Positions 26,110 to 35,126 are shown, counted from the stretch's first letter. The stretch: DNA of 56,510 nt from Prevotella sp. HJM029 (GCF_000599605.1 NZ_KK082660.1:7060-63569), one strand, 5' to 3'. Program-made: numbers and translations. Notes: generated from the sequence alone by a model not told the origin.

Positions 26110-27045
26110 ATGAAAGCAACCAGAAAATGCAGTTTTTGCGGCAAGTCCTTTGTAACCCGAAGCGGTATGCAAAGATATTGCAGTGAGGCTTGTCAGGCAG
26201 AAGCCAAACGAGCCAGAGTGATGCAGAAGAACAACCTCTTCAAAGTCGCCCAACCCTTGATGGAGATACAGCATCAGGAGTATCTCACCTTTTCCAAAGC
26301 AGCCATCCTCATGGGCTGTTCCCGACAGTACATTTACAAACTTGTAGCCATCGGCAAGCTGAAAGCCTCACGCATCAGCAACCGCATGGCATTCATCCGC
26401 AGAGCCGACATCGAGCAGATGTTGGAGGGCAATCCCTATCACCGCATCCTGCCCGGCAACACCTCCACACCAAGGAAATCATCTTCATCTTCCTTACCTG
26501 CCAAAAGAGAAAAAAGGGAAAAGGAAAGCGAAGAAGTGTTGGACTTCTATTCGGGCGAGGAGGTGATGTCCCTTTTTAAGGTAAAGCAGTCATGGCTTTA
26601 CACTTCCGCCAAGCGTAACCATATCCCCATCTGCCGTATCGCAGGAAAGAACTATTACAGCAAGAAGCATATTGACGAGTTTTTCGGTGTGGCAGTTGAT
26701 ATTAGCGAAATTACCGACTGGCTACTGACCGAGGAGGTGGAGGAACTGTTCGGCATGAAGCCGACCGCACTCCGTGCCTACACCTATCGCCATAAGATAC
26801 CCACTAAAAGAGAGTACGGGCGTACCTATTACTCCAAATCACATTTGAACGAACTCCGCAGAACTGACCTTGTGAACGATGAACGCTACTATACCGTTGA
26901 GCAGGTGCAGCAAATCTATGGTCTTTCGTCAGCCAACATCTGCCATATCGTCAAGGTGAAGCACATCGAAAAGATAAAGGTGGGTGTGAAAAACCTGCTT
27001 TTGCGCTCAGATGTGGAGCGTGTCATGGCTGAAAGGAACAAATAA
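26110..27045 (+). CDS. Zinc-finger and multi-HTH DNA-binding protein of IME1 (Tn4555 TnpA-like)
   Basis: The 311-aa product starts with a C4 zinc motif (CSFCGKSF ... RYCSEACQ). Three helix-turn-helix units of the excisionase type follow: residues about 60-110 (FSKAAILMGCSRQYIYKLV), 145-190 (EEVMSLFKVKQSWLYTSAKR) and 210-300 (EVEELFGMKPTALRAYTYRH, then EQVQQIYGLSSANICHIVK). Such proteins sit next to the integrase in Bacteroides mobilizable transposons and help direct integration or excision. A shorter relative (185 aa, one zinc motif and two HTH) is at 44820-45377 in IME2. Confidence 0.75.
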   Translation: MKATRKCSFCGKSFVTRSGMQRYCSEACQAEAKRARVMQKNNLFKVAQPLMEIQHQEYLTFSKAAILMGCSRQYIYKLVAIGKLKASRISNRMAFIRRADIEQMLEGNPYHRILPGNTSTPRKSSSSSLPAKREKREKESEEVLDFYSGEEVMSLFKVKQSWLYTSAKRNHIPICRIAGKNYYSKKHIDEFFGVAVDISEITDWLLTEEVEELFGMKPTALRAYTYRHKIPTKREYGRTYYSKSHLNELRRTDLVNDERYYTVEQVQQIYGLSSANICHIVKVKHIEKIKVGVKNLLLRSDVERVMAERNK

Positions 27046-27080
27046 CCGTGAAAAATCGGGATTATCGAAAATTATTTCAA

Positions 27081-27111
27081 AATGATGTATCGTGGAGGTA
27101 TTCACGGATAT
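27081..27111 (+). promoter_or_regulatory. Operator-like sequence upstream of the IME1 integrase
   Basis: AATGATGTATCGTGGAGG then TATTCACGGATAT occurs again, with three base changes, at 29531-29561. The centre CGTGGAGGTATTCACG is an imperfect palindrome. TTCCTTTG at 27121-27128 follows at about the same distance as GTCCTTTG after the second copy, so both copies may overlap promoters. Confidence 0.6.
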
Positions 27112-27186
27112 TTCACGTTGTTCCTTTGCCATCGGAAACATGGATACAACTCCAAAATGTATACAACCAATTAAAACATAATTATT

Positions 27187-28305
27187 ATGAGTAAATGCAA
27201 AACAGTTACCTTGCGTAAGCGCAAGATTAAGAACGGGACACAGTATTCACTATGCCTTGACTACTATCCCGGCTACCGTGACAATGTCACCATGAGAGTG
27301 ATTACACGTGAAGCCTTAGGAATTTACATCTTCGCCAAACCTGCAAACCAGCAGGAACGGGACTTCAACGCACGCATGATGAAGAAAGCGGTCATCCTGC
27401 GCAACCAGCGCTACGAAGCCATTTTCAATGAAAACAACGGCTTTTTTGACAAGACCAAGATGAAGGGCGATTTCCTTGCCTATTTCAAAGGACTGGCTGA
27501 CCGCAAGAATATCAAGTGGCAGCACGTATACAAGCATTTCCAGCGGTTCGTGAACGGCAAATGCACCTTTGAGGAGGTGGATGTGGATTTGTGCCGCAAG
27601 TTCATGGAATACCTGCTTGATGCACCCCAATCCATCCACACCAACCAAAAGCTGCACATCAACTCCGCAGCAGGCTATTGGTCAACTTTCCGTGCCGTGC
27701 TGCACACCGCTTACCGTGACAGGAAGATAAAGGAGAACCCAAACGGCTTCTTAGACCGCATCGAGTGCATTCCCACCATCAGGGAGCATTTGAGCCAAGA
27801 GGAACTGATACGGCTTGCCGAAACACCCTGTGAGGAGGAGGTCTTGAAAAAAGCTTTTCTTTTCGCCTGTCTTACGGGACTGAGAAAGAGCGACATCAGA
27901 CAGCTCACGTGGCAGCAGATACAACCATACACCAACGGCAGGATGTTCGTTACCACCCGTATGCAGAAAACCAAAGAAATAGTGCATAACCCCATCAGTG
28001 ATGAAGCCTATGGACTGCTGGGAGAACGGGGCGAGGGACTTATCTTTGAGGATTTCAAGGACAAGATGCTGCAAGGACCACTCCAACGGTGGCTCACGGC
28101 AGCAGGGATAACCAAGAAAATCACCTTTCACTGTACCCGCCACAGCTTCGGAAGCCTGCACGTGGAAATGGGAACGGACATGGCTGTCATCCAAGCCTAT
28201 CTCGGACATAAGAACATTACCACCACACAAATCTATTCCAAGATAGCAGCGCAGCAGATGTGTCAGGTGGTGGACAAGATAACCTTGAAGCGCAAGGAGG
28301 CATAA
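27187..28305 (+). CDS. int: Tyrosine recombinase (integrase) of IME1
   Basis: A 372-aa site-specific integrase of the phage family. A SAM-like N-terminal domain (about 90-200) is followed by the catalytic domain, with Arg in TGLRKSDIRQLTW, His-x-x-Arg in HCTRHSFGSLH, and His then Tyr in YLGHKNITTTQIYSKI. It cuts and rejoins the element ends and target through a 3'-phosphotyrosine. Length and the start (MSKCKTVTLRKRKIKNGTQY) fit Bacteroidota integrases. A strong terminator hairpin lies just after it. Confidence 0.92.
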   Translation: MSKCKTVTLRKRKIKNGTQYSLCLDYYPGYRDNVTMRVITREALGIYIFAKPANQQERDFNARMMKKAVILRNQRYEAIFNENNGFFDKTKMKGDFLAYFKGLADRKNIKWQHVYKHFQRFVNGKCTFEEVDVDLCRKFMEYLLDAPQSIHTNQKLHINSAAGYWSTFRAVLHTAYRDRKIKENPNGFLDRIECIPTIREHLSQEELIRLAETPCEEEVLKKAFLFACLTGLRKSDIRQLTWQQIQPYTNGRMFVTTRMQKTKEIVHNPISDEAYGLLGERGEGLIFEDFKDKMLQGPLQRWLTAAGITKKITFHCTRHSFGSLHVEMGTDMAVIQAYLGHKNITTTQIYSKIAAQQMCQVVDKITLKRKEA

Positions 28306-28328
28306 ATGTCTCACATTGACAGGTATTC

Positions 28329-28368
28329 AGAGGGGCGGTTATGGCTACAAGGCTATAATCGCCCCTCT
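28329..28368 (+). terminator. Terminator after the IME1 integrase
   Basis: AGAGGGGCGGTTATGGCT and GGCTATAATCGCCCCTCT form a long stem (two mismatches) with a short loop, followed by ATGTTTTTGG. Confidence 0.75.
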
Positions 28369-28505
28369 ATGTTTTTGGCTTGATGCCACCATTTATAAGC
28401 CCCTCAGAGTATGAAACAGAGTATGATATGATGACATTTCGTGAAATACATTGAAAAAGACCGTTCTAACCGCAAATAACGGGCAGTAATTGGGAAAAAT
28501 AGCAT

Positions 28506-28513
28506 TAACTTTG
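28506..28513 (+). promoter_or_regulatory. Candidate -7 element for the IME1 membrane protein gene
   Basis: TAACTTTG fits TAnnTTTG 39 bases before ATG 28553. It overlaps the longer frame that begins at 28490 and so argues for the later start. Confidence 0.5.
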
Positions 28514-28552
28514 CACAAAATAATACAGGAACATTCAATCTCTCAACGAAAT

Positions 28553-29410
28553 ATGGAATCATCAATCAAGGACAAATACATCATCTTGGGCTTTGTCGGC
28601 TTCGCCATCGTCCTAATATCTTCCATTGCCACGCTGGTAATAGCGGACAGCTTCAACCAAGACAACTTTGTCAGGTGGATAGTATTCGTATGCTGTAACC
28701 TGTTGGGATGGTTGCTCTATCTCTCCTTTCAGACACTTATCTTTGATACATACGAAATCTACAAAATCAAGTTCGGCAAGAAAGAAACGATTGCCGAAGC
28801 CATAGAGGTGCAGGAAGAACTGTCACAAAATACACTTGAAGAAGCCACATCTGTGCCTGGACCTACATCAGTCCCTGAGCCTGTACCCGAATCATCCCCG
28901 ACAAAAGAAGAGACACTTATCCAAACACAACCGATAGAGCTTACTATCGCCCCGGATCTTCACGAAAAGAACCGTGCCAATTACGCAAGCAGAGAGCAAC
29001 GGGAAAAGGAAGAGCGCATCCGCATGGTCATGGAGTATTGCCATTATTACCTGCCTCGCATTGCCGACCAAGAAACCGTGAACCACATCTGTACTGAGGT
29101 GGACAAATGGATGAATCTTAACACTTATACCCCGAAGCCCATACAAAGACCGTTTACCAAAGACATCAACAACATTCCACTCCGTCACTTCGTATGGAAT
29201 ATCTCTGAGCGTTTCCTGTACAAGAGATACTACAATGGGGATAACCGTGCCAAGTTCATCAAAGCCCTTTTCCCGAAATCGTTTGCTGATACAGACTTAT
29301 CAACCATCAAGAATTTCAAGGTAGAGCCGTTAAAGACGGAAATTCCCATTGATGAACCCGAAAACGGCAAACTTGATTTCCACTATCCCGAGGATTATGT
29401 GCGGAATTAG
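28553..29410 (+). CDS. Membrane protein of IME1
   Basis: From ATG 28553 (MESSIKDKYIILGFVG) the product has 285 residues. Two membrane segments lie within the first 75 residues (YIILGFVGFAIVLISSIATL and WIVFVCCNLLGWLLYLSF). A Pro/Glu/Thr-rich linker and a soluble C-terminal domain containing NNIPLRHFVWNISERFLYK follow. The gene at 42789-43535 in IME2 has the same plan, with two membrane segments and a related ALDLFHFGWNIWNHFK block, so this is a shared, uncharacterised IME family. Function unknown. Confidence 0.6.
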   Translation: MESSIKDKYIILGFVGFAIVLISSIATLVIADSFNQDNFVRWIVFVCCNLLGWLLYLSFQTLIFDTYEIYKIKFGKKETIAEAIEVQEELSQNTLEEATSVPGPTSVPEPVPESSPTKEETLIQTQPIELTIAPDLHEKNRANYASREQREKEERIRMVMEYCHYYLPRIADQETVNHICTEVDKWMNLNTYTPKPIQRPFTKDINNIPLRHFVWNISERFLYKRYYNGDNRAKFIKALFPKSFADTDLSTIKNFKVEPLKTEIPIDEPENGKLDFHYPEDYVRN

Positions 29411-29530
29411 GATAATCACGACACCAACGACAACCATCCGGTAACTCATAACCGCCTGTTTTACATCGTTTCCCGAGTAATTTTACCCGTCATTTATGGC
29501 TGGGCTTAATTATTCGGGAATTATTTTGCA

Positions 29531-29561
29531 ATGACGTGTCGTGGAGATATTCACGGATATA
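29531..29561 (+). promoter_or_regulatory. Second copy of the operator-like sequence, upstream of the HTH gene
   Basis: AATGACGTGTCGTGGAGA then TATTCACGGATAT repeats the 27081-27111 sequence upstream of the integrase. GTCCTTTG follows at 29571-29578. A common regulator for integrase and the 29610 operon is likely, by inference. Confidence 0.6.
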
Positions 29562-29609
29562 TCATTTCAGTCCTTTGCGCCAAGTCTTACAAAAGAGACG
29601 AGTACGCGA

Positions 29610-29984
29610 ATGGAAAAATCAATTCTTACCTTCAACGACCTCCCCGAGGTTGTCGCTCAGCTTCGAGACGAAGTGATGAGCCTGAAAAGCCTGCTCGCCG
29701 AGCAGCGCAGTGTGAACAATGCCAAAACGGTGGACACCCACGTGCCCATGTCTGTGGACGAGGCAGCAGAGTATTTAGGTATCCCTAAGGGTACGCTCTA
29801 CATGAAACTGTCAGAAGGGACAATCCCTGCCACCAAGCCCGGCAAACGCTATTGCCTTTACCGTGACGAACTGGACAAGTGGCTGGAAACCGCCCGAAAG
29901 AATCCCATACCGTTGTCAGACGAGGAACTGAACAAGTCCTTATCCTCTTCCCACCGTCGCAAGCCCAACCCACGTAACTGGTGA
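29610..29984 (+). CDS. Excisionase-like helix-turn-helix protein of IME1
   Basis: From ATG 29610 (MEKSILTFNDLPEVVAQL) it has 124 residues: a coiled N-terminus (LRDEVMSLKSLLAEQ), then an HTH_17/MerR-like winged motif (SVDEAAEYLGIPKGTLYMKL ... RYCLYRDELDKWLE). This is the small DNA-binding protein usually first in the replication/mobilization operon of Bacteroidota elements. The IME2 counterpart is at 42333-42689, with the same NLPKAVAHL-type opening. The stop overlaps the GTG of the next gene. Confidence 0.75.
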   Translation: MEKSILTFNDLPEVVAQLRDEVMSLKSLLAEQRSVNNAKTVDTHVPMSVDEAAEYLGIPKGTLYMKLSEGTIPATKPGKRYCLYRDELDKWLETARKNPIPLSDEELNKSLSSSHRRKPNPRNW

Positions 29985-31087
29985 ATGATATGGAAGAGGA
30001 TAAGAACTATATCAACCTGATACGTGGCGACCTCACAAAAGCATCCCAAGCGCATAACGGTATGCCCGACAGTGTAGGCATGATGAATATCAAGACGGCA
30101 AACCAAACCATTCTTGAAGCATCGTTATTGCCTACGCCCCGTGCGCTGTGGGACAGCTTTTGGTACGAGGGGGAACTCTCCTGCTTGTTTGCCGATTCCA
30201 ACGTGGGCAAGTCCATCCTTGCCGTGCAGATAGCCGACCGCATCGCCCGAACCGACAATGTGCTGTATCTGGACTTTGAACTGTCCGAAAAGCAGTTCCA
30301 GCTCCGCTATACCAACGAGCATGGAGAGCTCTACACCTTTCCCGACAAACTCTATCGGGTGTCTATTGACTGCAACCAGCTTTTGGATGCCAACTTTGAG
30401 GAAGCTATCATAGGCGGCATTGAACAGATGGCTGTGCAGACCGACTGCAAGATTTTCATCATTGACAATCTTACCTACCTGTGTTGCGCCATGGAGAAAG
30501 GCGATGCCGCAGGACGGCTGATGATTCAGCTGAACAATCTCAAAAAGAGATATGCGCTCTCTATCCTTGTCCTAGCACATACGCCCAAACGCTCTTTGGA
30601 TTGTCCCATCACATCCAACGACCTTGCCGGAAGCAAACGGCTCTACAATTTCTTTGACAGCGTGTTCACCATTGGAAAAAGTGCCCAAGACGGAGGGCTT
30701 CGCTATGTGAAGCAGCTTAAAGTGCGCTATGGCACGTTCTCTCATGATGCGGATAATGTAATCGTTTACGAGATTGACAAGGTGGATGCTTTCTTGCAGT
30801 TCGTGTTCAGGGGCTATTCCACGGAAAAGGAACACTTGAAAAAATTGGGCGACAATGAATCAAGCCAAAGGGATTGCCAAATTCTGCAACTCTCCCAATC
30901 GGGCAAGTCCGTCAGGGAGATAGCCTCACAGGTGAATTGTGGCAAGTCCACCGTAAACCGTATCATCCAGCGCAGCAAAGAGAGTAAAAACGCAGGTGTC
31001 CCAAGTGTCCCACTGTCCCAACCCTTAGAGTGTGGGACAATGGGACAGGATGGGACAGCCGACAATCAACCATCAAAAACGGACTAA
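29981..31087 (+). CDS. RepA-like RecA-fold ATPase of IME1
   Basis: The 368-aa product carries a degenerate Walker A (ADSNVGKSILAVQIADRI), Walker B (CKIFIIDNLTYL) and LVLAHTPKR, the pattern of the AAA_25/RepA hexameric helicase group. The C-terminal 70 residues contain an HTH of the resolvase type (SGKSVREIASQVNCGKSTVN). It likely drives replication of the circular intermediate. Start is GTG 29981 overlapping the previous stop by four bases; ATG 29990 is an alternative. It is followed after three bases by the primase-like gene. Confidence 0.8.
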   Translation: MNDMEEDKNYINLIRGDLTKASQAHNGMPDSVGMMNIKTANQTILEASLLPTPRALWDSFWYEGELSCLFADSNVGKSILAVQIADRIARTDNVLYLDFELSEKQFQLRYTNEHGELYTFPDKLYRVSIDCNQLLDANFEEAIIGGIEQMAVQTDCKIFIIDNLTYLCCAMEKGDAAGRLMIQLNNLKKRYALSILVLAHTPKRSLDCPITSNDLAGSKRLYNFFDSVFTIGKSAQDGGLRYVKQLKVRYGTFSHDADNVIVYEIDKVDAFLQFVFRGYSTEKEHLKKLGDNESSQRDCQILQLSQSGKSVREIASQVNCGKSTVNRIIQRSKESKNAGVPSVPLSQPLECGTMGQDGTADNQPSKTD

Positions 31088-31090
31088 GCT

Positions 31091-32206
31091 ATGGGCAATT
31101 ATTCATTACAGAAGTATAAAGGAACGGCAACACGGCATACCTGCCCCAAATGCGGAGACAGGCATTCTTTCGTCTATTACGTGGACGAAAATAATGTGCC
31201 GTTGCATCCATCGGTCGGCAGATGTAACCACGAAAGCGGTTGTGGGTATCACTACACTCCGAAAGAGTATTTTCAAGAGCATCCTGAACACAGAACTACC
31301 AATGATTTCTCTTTTGACAGGCAAAGAGCAGAGCAGAAGAAAGTGAAGCAGCAAAGTAAGCCGACAGCCATCGGCTATATTCCCCCTCACTATGTGGAGA
31401 AGTCGCAAAGCGAGCGTAGCAATTTCTTCCGTTTCCTCTTCACACTCCTTACTTCCTACTATGGCGACAAGGCGAAAGAGGTGTTGAAGCGGTTGTTGGA
31501 GGAATACCGTTTGGGGGCTACCCGTGACGGCTCTGTTATCTTTTGGCAGATAGACAGGACGGGCAAGGTACGCACGGGAAAGGTGATGCAGTACAATCCC
31601 GAAGACGGACACCGTATCAAGGGAGGACAGACATCGGCAGTGAACTGGATACACAGCATATTGAAAAAGCAGCGTGTGTTGGCAGAGGATTGGCAACTAT
31701 CCCAATGCCTTTTCGGGGAACACTTGTTGAAAACGCATCCCGACAAGGTGGTGGTCTTGGTGGAATCCGAGAAGAGTGCCGTTATCGGTTCTGCTATCTT
31801 CCCCGATTATGTATGGCTGGCTACGGGTGGTAAGAGTCAGATGAGAGAAGAGAAACTCCGTGTACTGTCAGGGCGAACCGTGCTTCTCTTTCCCGATGCC
31901 GATGCTTATGCCGAGTGGAAACAGCGAGCCGAGAGCATGTACTTTTGTAAGGTGGTGGTTTCGGACATCATCGAAAGGAATGCCACCCCGAAACAAAAAG
32001 AAGCCCATATCGACATAGCCGATTGGATTATCTTTCAGATACGGGAGGGCAAGGTGATGAGTACAGCCAACCACTTGGTCGAGGCTGAGAGAATCCTCCA
32101 GCGGATGATAGAGAAGAATCCCGTCCTGCAAAAACTGATAGACGATTTAGACCTTGTGCTGGTCGGTGCATCTCCAATCGGCAACGATGATGAAAAACCT
32201 CCCTGA
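31091..32206 (+). CDS. Primase-like protein with N-terminal zinc motif and Toprim-like domain (DUF6371-like)
   Basis: A 371-aa product. The N-terminus has a zinc-finger pattern (TCPKCGDRHSFVYY ... GRCNHESGCGYH) like primase/helicase zinc domains. Residues about 215-275 form a Toprim-like core: VVLVESEKSAVIGS with the catalytic-type Glu, then VLLFPDADAYAEW with a D-x-D motif. Together with the upstream ATPase it would make a helicase-primase pair for the element. Family name is by resemblance. Confidence 0.7.
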   Translation: MGNYSLQKYKGTATRHTCPKCGDRHSFVYYVDENNVPLHPSVGRCNHESGCGYHYTPKEYFQEHPEHRTTNDFSFDRQRAEQKKVKQQSKPTAIGYIPPHYVEKSQSERSNFFRFLFTLLTSYYGDKAKEVLKRLLEEYRLGATRDGSVIFWQIDRTGKVRTGKVMQYNPEDGHRIKGGQTSAVNWIHSILKKQRVLAEDWQLSQCLFGEHLLKTHPDKVVVLVESEKSAVIGSAIFPDYVWLATGGKSQMREEKLRVLSGRTVLLFPDADAYAEWKQRAESMYFCKVVVSDIIERNATPKQKEAHIDIADWIIFQIREGKVMSTANHLVEAERILQRMIEKNPVLQKLIDDLDLVLVGASPIGNDDEKPP

Positions 32207-32488
32207 CGGAGGAGAGCGGAAGCCGTAGGCTGGAGTTTGCAGACAATGGCTTGCCATTGATATAGCCCACTATAACTACACGCTCCGCTTACGTAGTTGT
32301 GGGCTCTCCCGAGGGGATTAGGGTTTTACCCTAATGACCCACTCAGGGCGTTTCTCCCCTGAGAACCCAGAGCAAAGAGTGACCCTCTCTTTGCAATCTC
32401 CGCTTATGGGTTGCACCCCTAAGAACCCCATGCGTTTACGGACAGCGGAAAAGCAAACAATAAAGTACAAACCAAAAAACAAGTATCT
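32207..32488 (+). other. oriT: oriT-like region of IME1 upstream of the relaxase
   Basis: A non-coding stretch of 282 bases rich in inverted repeats: CCTCC-CTGAC-GGAGG near 32199-32214, GCCCACTATAACTAC paired with GTAGTTGTGGGC (32265-32304), and ATTAGGG-TTTTA-CCCTAAT (32317-32335). It lies directly before the MobV relaxase, the usual place of oriT. The nick site is not identified. Confidence 0.55.
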
Positions 32489-33892
32489 ATGGCAACAAAA
32501 TCAAGCATACATATCAAGCCCTGCAACATCGCATCGAGCGAGGCTCACAACAGGAGGACTGCCGAATACATGCGCCACATCGGAGAGTCCAGAATCTATG
32601 TCGTTCCTGAACTATCCACCGATAACGAACAGTGGATAAATCCCGACTTCGGCAGTCCGGATTTGCGGATGCATTATGACAATATCAGACAGATGGTAAA
32701 GGAAAAGACCGGACGTGCCATGCAGGAAAAGGAGCGTGAACGCAAAGGCAAGAACGGTAAAATAGTCAAGATTGCGGGATGCTCCCCCATACGTGAAGGA
32801 GTGCTGCTTGTCAGGTCGGACACCACACTGGCAGACGTGCGTAAATTCGGTGAGGAGTGTCAAAGACGCTGGGGAATCACACCGCTGCAAATCTTCCTGC
32901 ACAAGGATGAAGGGCATTGGCTGAACGGTCAGCCGGAAGCGGAAGACAGGGAAAGCTTCAAAGTCGGGGACAGATGGTTCAAGCCGAACTATCATGCCCA
33001 TATCGTTTTCGACTGGATGAACCACGAAACAGGAAAGAGCCGAAAGCTCAATGACGATGACATGATGCAGATGCAGACCCTTGCATCCGACATCCTGCTG
33101 ATGGAACGCGGGCAGTCAAAGGCTGTCACTGGTAAGGAGCATCTGGAACGGAACGACTTTATCATTGAGAAGCAGAAAGCTGAACTGCAACGCATGGATG
33201 CAGCCAAACGGCACAAAGAAGAACAGATAAATCTTGCCGAGCAGGAACTGAAACAGGTGAAATCAGAAATACGCACTGACAAGTTAAAGAAGACAGCCAC
33301 CACGGCAGCGACAGCCATAACTAGTGGAGTTGCTTCTCTTTTCGGGAGTGGAAAACTGAAAGAACTGGAACGTGCCAACGAAAAACTGCAAGACGAGGTT
33401 TCAAAACGGAACACCAATATTGAAAAATTGCAGAGCCAAGTACAGCAGATGCAGAAACAGCATGATACGCAAATCCACAATCTCAGAGAAATGCACAGGC
33501 AGGAACTTGACATGAAAGAAAAAGAACTGTCACGGCTCGCCAGAATCATAGACAAGGCTTTCAGGTGGTTTCCGATGTTCAGGGAAATGCTGCGCATGGA
33601 AAAGTTTTGTGCCATGCTGGGATTCTCTAAAGAAATGACTGAAAGTCTTATAGTCAAAAAAGAAGCCCTGAAATGTAGCGGTAAAATCTATTCCGAGCAA
33701 CACAGGCGGAACTTTGATATAAAGGATGATATTTTAAGGGTGGAAAATGACCCTGACGATGAAAGCAGGCTGAACCTGACAATAAACAGGAAGCCGATTG
33801 CCGACTGGTTCAGGGAGCAATGGCACAGGCTTAGATATGGAGCAAGAGTGCCGCAACAGGAAGAAAGAAAAAGTAGAGGATTCAAATTATAA
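32489..33892 (+). CDS. MobV-family relaxase (Pre/Mob) of IME1
   Basis: Nicks oriT and pilots the transferred strand. The 467-aa product opens SSIHIKPCNIASSEAHNRRT as MobV proteins do. It has the metal-binding HUH-type strand NYHAHIVFDWMNHETGKS near residues 168-187. The second half is a long coiled coil (about 225-350; IIEKQKAELQRMDAAKRHKE, then repeated LQ/EK heptads) and a helical tail. The gene corresponds in position to the mob gene of Tn4555. Transfer would need a helper conjugative element, as no coupling protein or secretion genes are present. Confidence 0.88.
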   Translation: MATKSSIHIKPCNIASSEAHNRRTAEYMRHIGESRIYVVPELSTDNEQWINPDFGSPDLRMHYDNIRQMVKEKTGRAMQEKERERKGKNGKIVKIAGCSPIREGVLLVRSDTTLADVRKFGEECQRRWGITPLQIFLHKDEGHWLNGQPEAEDRESFKVGDRWFKPNYHAHIVFDWMNHETGKSRKLNDDDMMQMQTLASDILLMERGQSKAVTGKEHLERNDFIIEKQKAELQRMDAAKRHKEEQINLAEQELKQVKSEIRTDKLKKTATTAATAITSGVASLFGSGKLKELERANEKLQDEVSKRNTNIEKLQSQVQQMQKQHDTQIHNLREMHRQELDMKEKELSRLARIIDKAFRWFPMFREMLRMEKFCAMLGFSKEMTESLIVKKEALKCSGKIYSEQHRRNFDIKDDILRVENDPDDESRLNLTINRKPIADWFREQWHRLRYGARVPQQEERKSRGFKL

Positions 33893-33911
33893 TAGAAGCA
33901 ATTTGATTAGT

Positions 33912-33953
33912 AATCTAAAAGCACTCCGATAACGATTAGAGTGCTTTTAGATT
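33912..33953. terminator. Bidirectional terminator between mob and cfxA
   Basis: A perfect 15-bp stem (AATCTAAAAGCACTC with GAGTGCTTTTAGATT) surrounds a 12-base loop, between convergent mob (+) and cfxA (-). Confidence 0.85.
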
Positions 33954-33984
33954 GTTTATCATTAATTATCAAAGCAAGTGCAGT

Positions 33985-34950
33985 TTAAGATTTTACTGAA
34001 GTTTGCATTAATAAAGAATATACTACAGCTGATATATGCGCAACATATTGTGACGCTTGTGATTCATTTCCCTTGAAATCCTTAACAAATACCGCTAAGG
34101 TATAACTGATATTATTAGGCAGACATATATAGGCAACATCATTGTGAGCTGCAAGAACACCATTTTCATTAACATAACCTGAACCTGTCTTATGCGCTAT
34201 AACAACCCCTTCTTTATCAAGAAGTGGAGCTGCTATCCTATCTACACCTGTTTTGCATTCTTTTAACGTATTCTTAATGAAACTTTGTTTCTCATCATCG
34301 ATAAGACCTTCAGTAAACAAACGATTCATCAACATTGCAGCACCAAGAGGAGATGTATAGTTAGAGTAAGCCTTGTTATGGTCAGCCGACATTTCCTCTT
34401 CCGTATAAGCTATCTGAAAACTTGAACGAGGAATGAGTGTGGCTATAAAACTATCTGTTTGAGCGACATTAACCATATCCTTAAACATAAGGTTGCTTGC
34501 ATTGTTGTCACTCTGAGTAAGAGTATAACGCAGCAAATCTCTCACTGTCAATGATATGACTGGCCCTGAATAATCTTTCAGCATAGGACTCCAAGTCTTT
34601 GGGTCAAGTTTATCCCTATTTATATTTACTAAGGTATCAAGTGAAATTCCTTTATTGTCAAAGTCATTACAAAGAGCTAATGCCTGATGAACCTTAAACA
34701 CACTCATCATAGGATAAACACTCTTATTATTGACCTTAACCGTATCTCTGTTATTAACAATAACCGCCACACCAATTTCGCCAGGACAAGCTGAGACAAT
34801 TTGAGAAATGCTATCAGTCAAAACATTTGTTAAAGGAGGATTTGCGCTATCTTTTGTCGCTGATTTATGGAACAATGAAAATACCAAGATGAAAATGCAA
34901 ACTAAAGCTATACTCAAAACTACGATTTGTTTTTTTCTGTTTTTTTCCAT
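33985..34950 (-). CDS. cfxA: CfxA-family class A beta-lactamase
   Basis: A 321-aa serine beta-lactamase that hydrolyses penicillins and many cephalosporins in the periplasm. The N-terminal segment 8-27 (QIVVLSIALVCIFILVFSLF) is the signal or membrane anchor. Active-site motifs are S83-V-F-K86, the SDN loop at 147-149 (TQSDNNAS) and K254-T-G256 (AHKTGSGYV). Sequence recall places it firmly in CfxA; I do not assign the allele number. It lies inverted after the mob gene, as in Tn4555-type elements. Confidence 0.96.
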   Translation of the reverse strand: MEKNRKKQIVVLSIALVCIFILVFSLFHKSATKDSANPPLTNVLTDSISQIVSACPGEIGVAVIVNNRDTVKVNNKSVYPMMSVFKVHQALALCNDFDNKGISLDTLVNINRDKLDPKTWSPMLKDYSGPVISLTVRDLLRYTLTQSDNNASNLMFKDMVNVAQTDSFIATLIPRSSFQIAYTEEEMSADHNKAYSNYTSPLGAAMLMNRLFTEGLIDDEKQSFIKNTLKECKTGVDRIAAPLLDKEGVVIAHKTGSGYVNENGVLAAHNDVAYICLPNNISYTLAVFVKDFKGNESQASQYVAHISAVVYSLLMQTSVKS

Positions 34951-34997
34951 GTTTATATTATTTATATTTGTTTGACGAGAATATCTTTATTTGCCGA

Positions 34998-35005
34998 CAA
35001 AGGTA
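34998..35005 (-). promoter_or_regulatory. Candidate -7 element of cfxA
   Basis: On the minus strand this reads TACCTTTG, fitting TAnnTTTG, 48 bases before the cfxA ATG. No strong -33 is seen. Confidence 0.55.
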
Positions 35006-35084
35006 CATAACTTTACGGAAAAATATGTTTCTAAAATATATAAATAGACAGCTGTGGGGAAAATGTGGGGAAAAATTAGATAAT

Positions 35085-35124
35085 TAAAAAGGCTAAATGA
35101 CTGGAAATAATCACTTAGCCTTTT
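35085..35124. terminator. Hairpin near the right end of IME1
   Basis: AAAAGGCTAAATGA and TCACTTAGCCTTTT pair with one mismatch around CTGGAAATAA. It separates the cfxA promoter region from the Abi_2 remnant and may insulate the element. Confidence 0.6.
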
Positions 35125-35126
35125 AA

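Larger units (their letters stand above)
25845..35080 (+). mobile_element. Integrative mobilizable element IME1, Tn4555-like, carrying cfxA
   Basis: The block holds a complete set of mobile functions in one direction: zinc-finger/HTH protein, tyrosine integrase, membrane protein, HTH protein, RepA-like ATPase, primase-like protein, oriT-like region and MobV relaxase, with cfxA inverted at the end. This matches the known mobilizable transposon Tn4555 and its relatives that spread cfxA in Bacteroides and Prevotella. The boundaries are estimates. The left one rests on AAATTTCCACATATTTTT (25855-25872) and the right one on the roughly complementary GTGGGGAAAATGTGGGGAAA (35054-35073). No target duplication was found. 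Confidence 0.75.
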
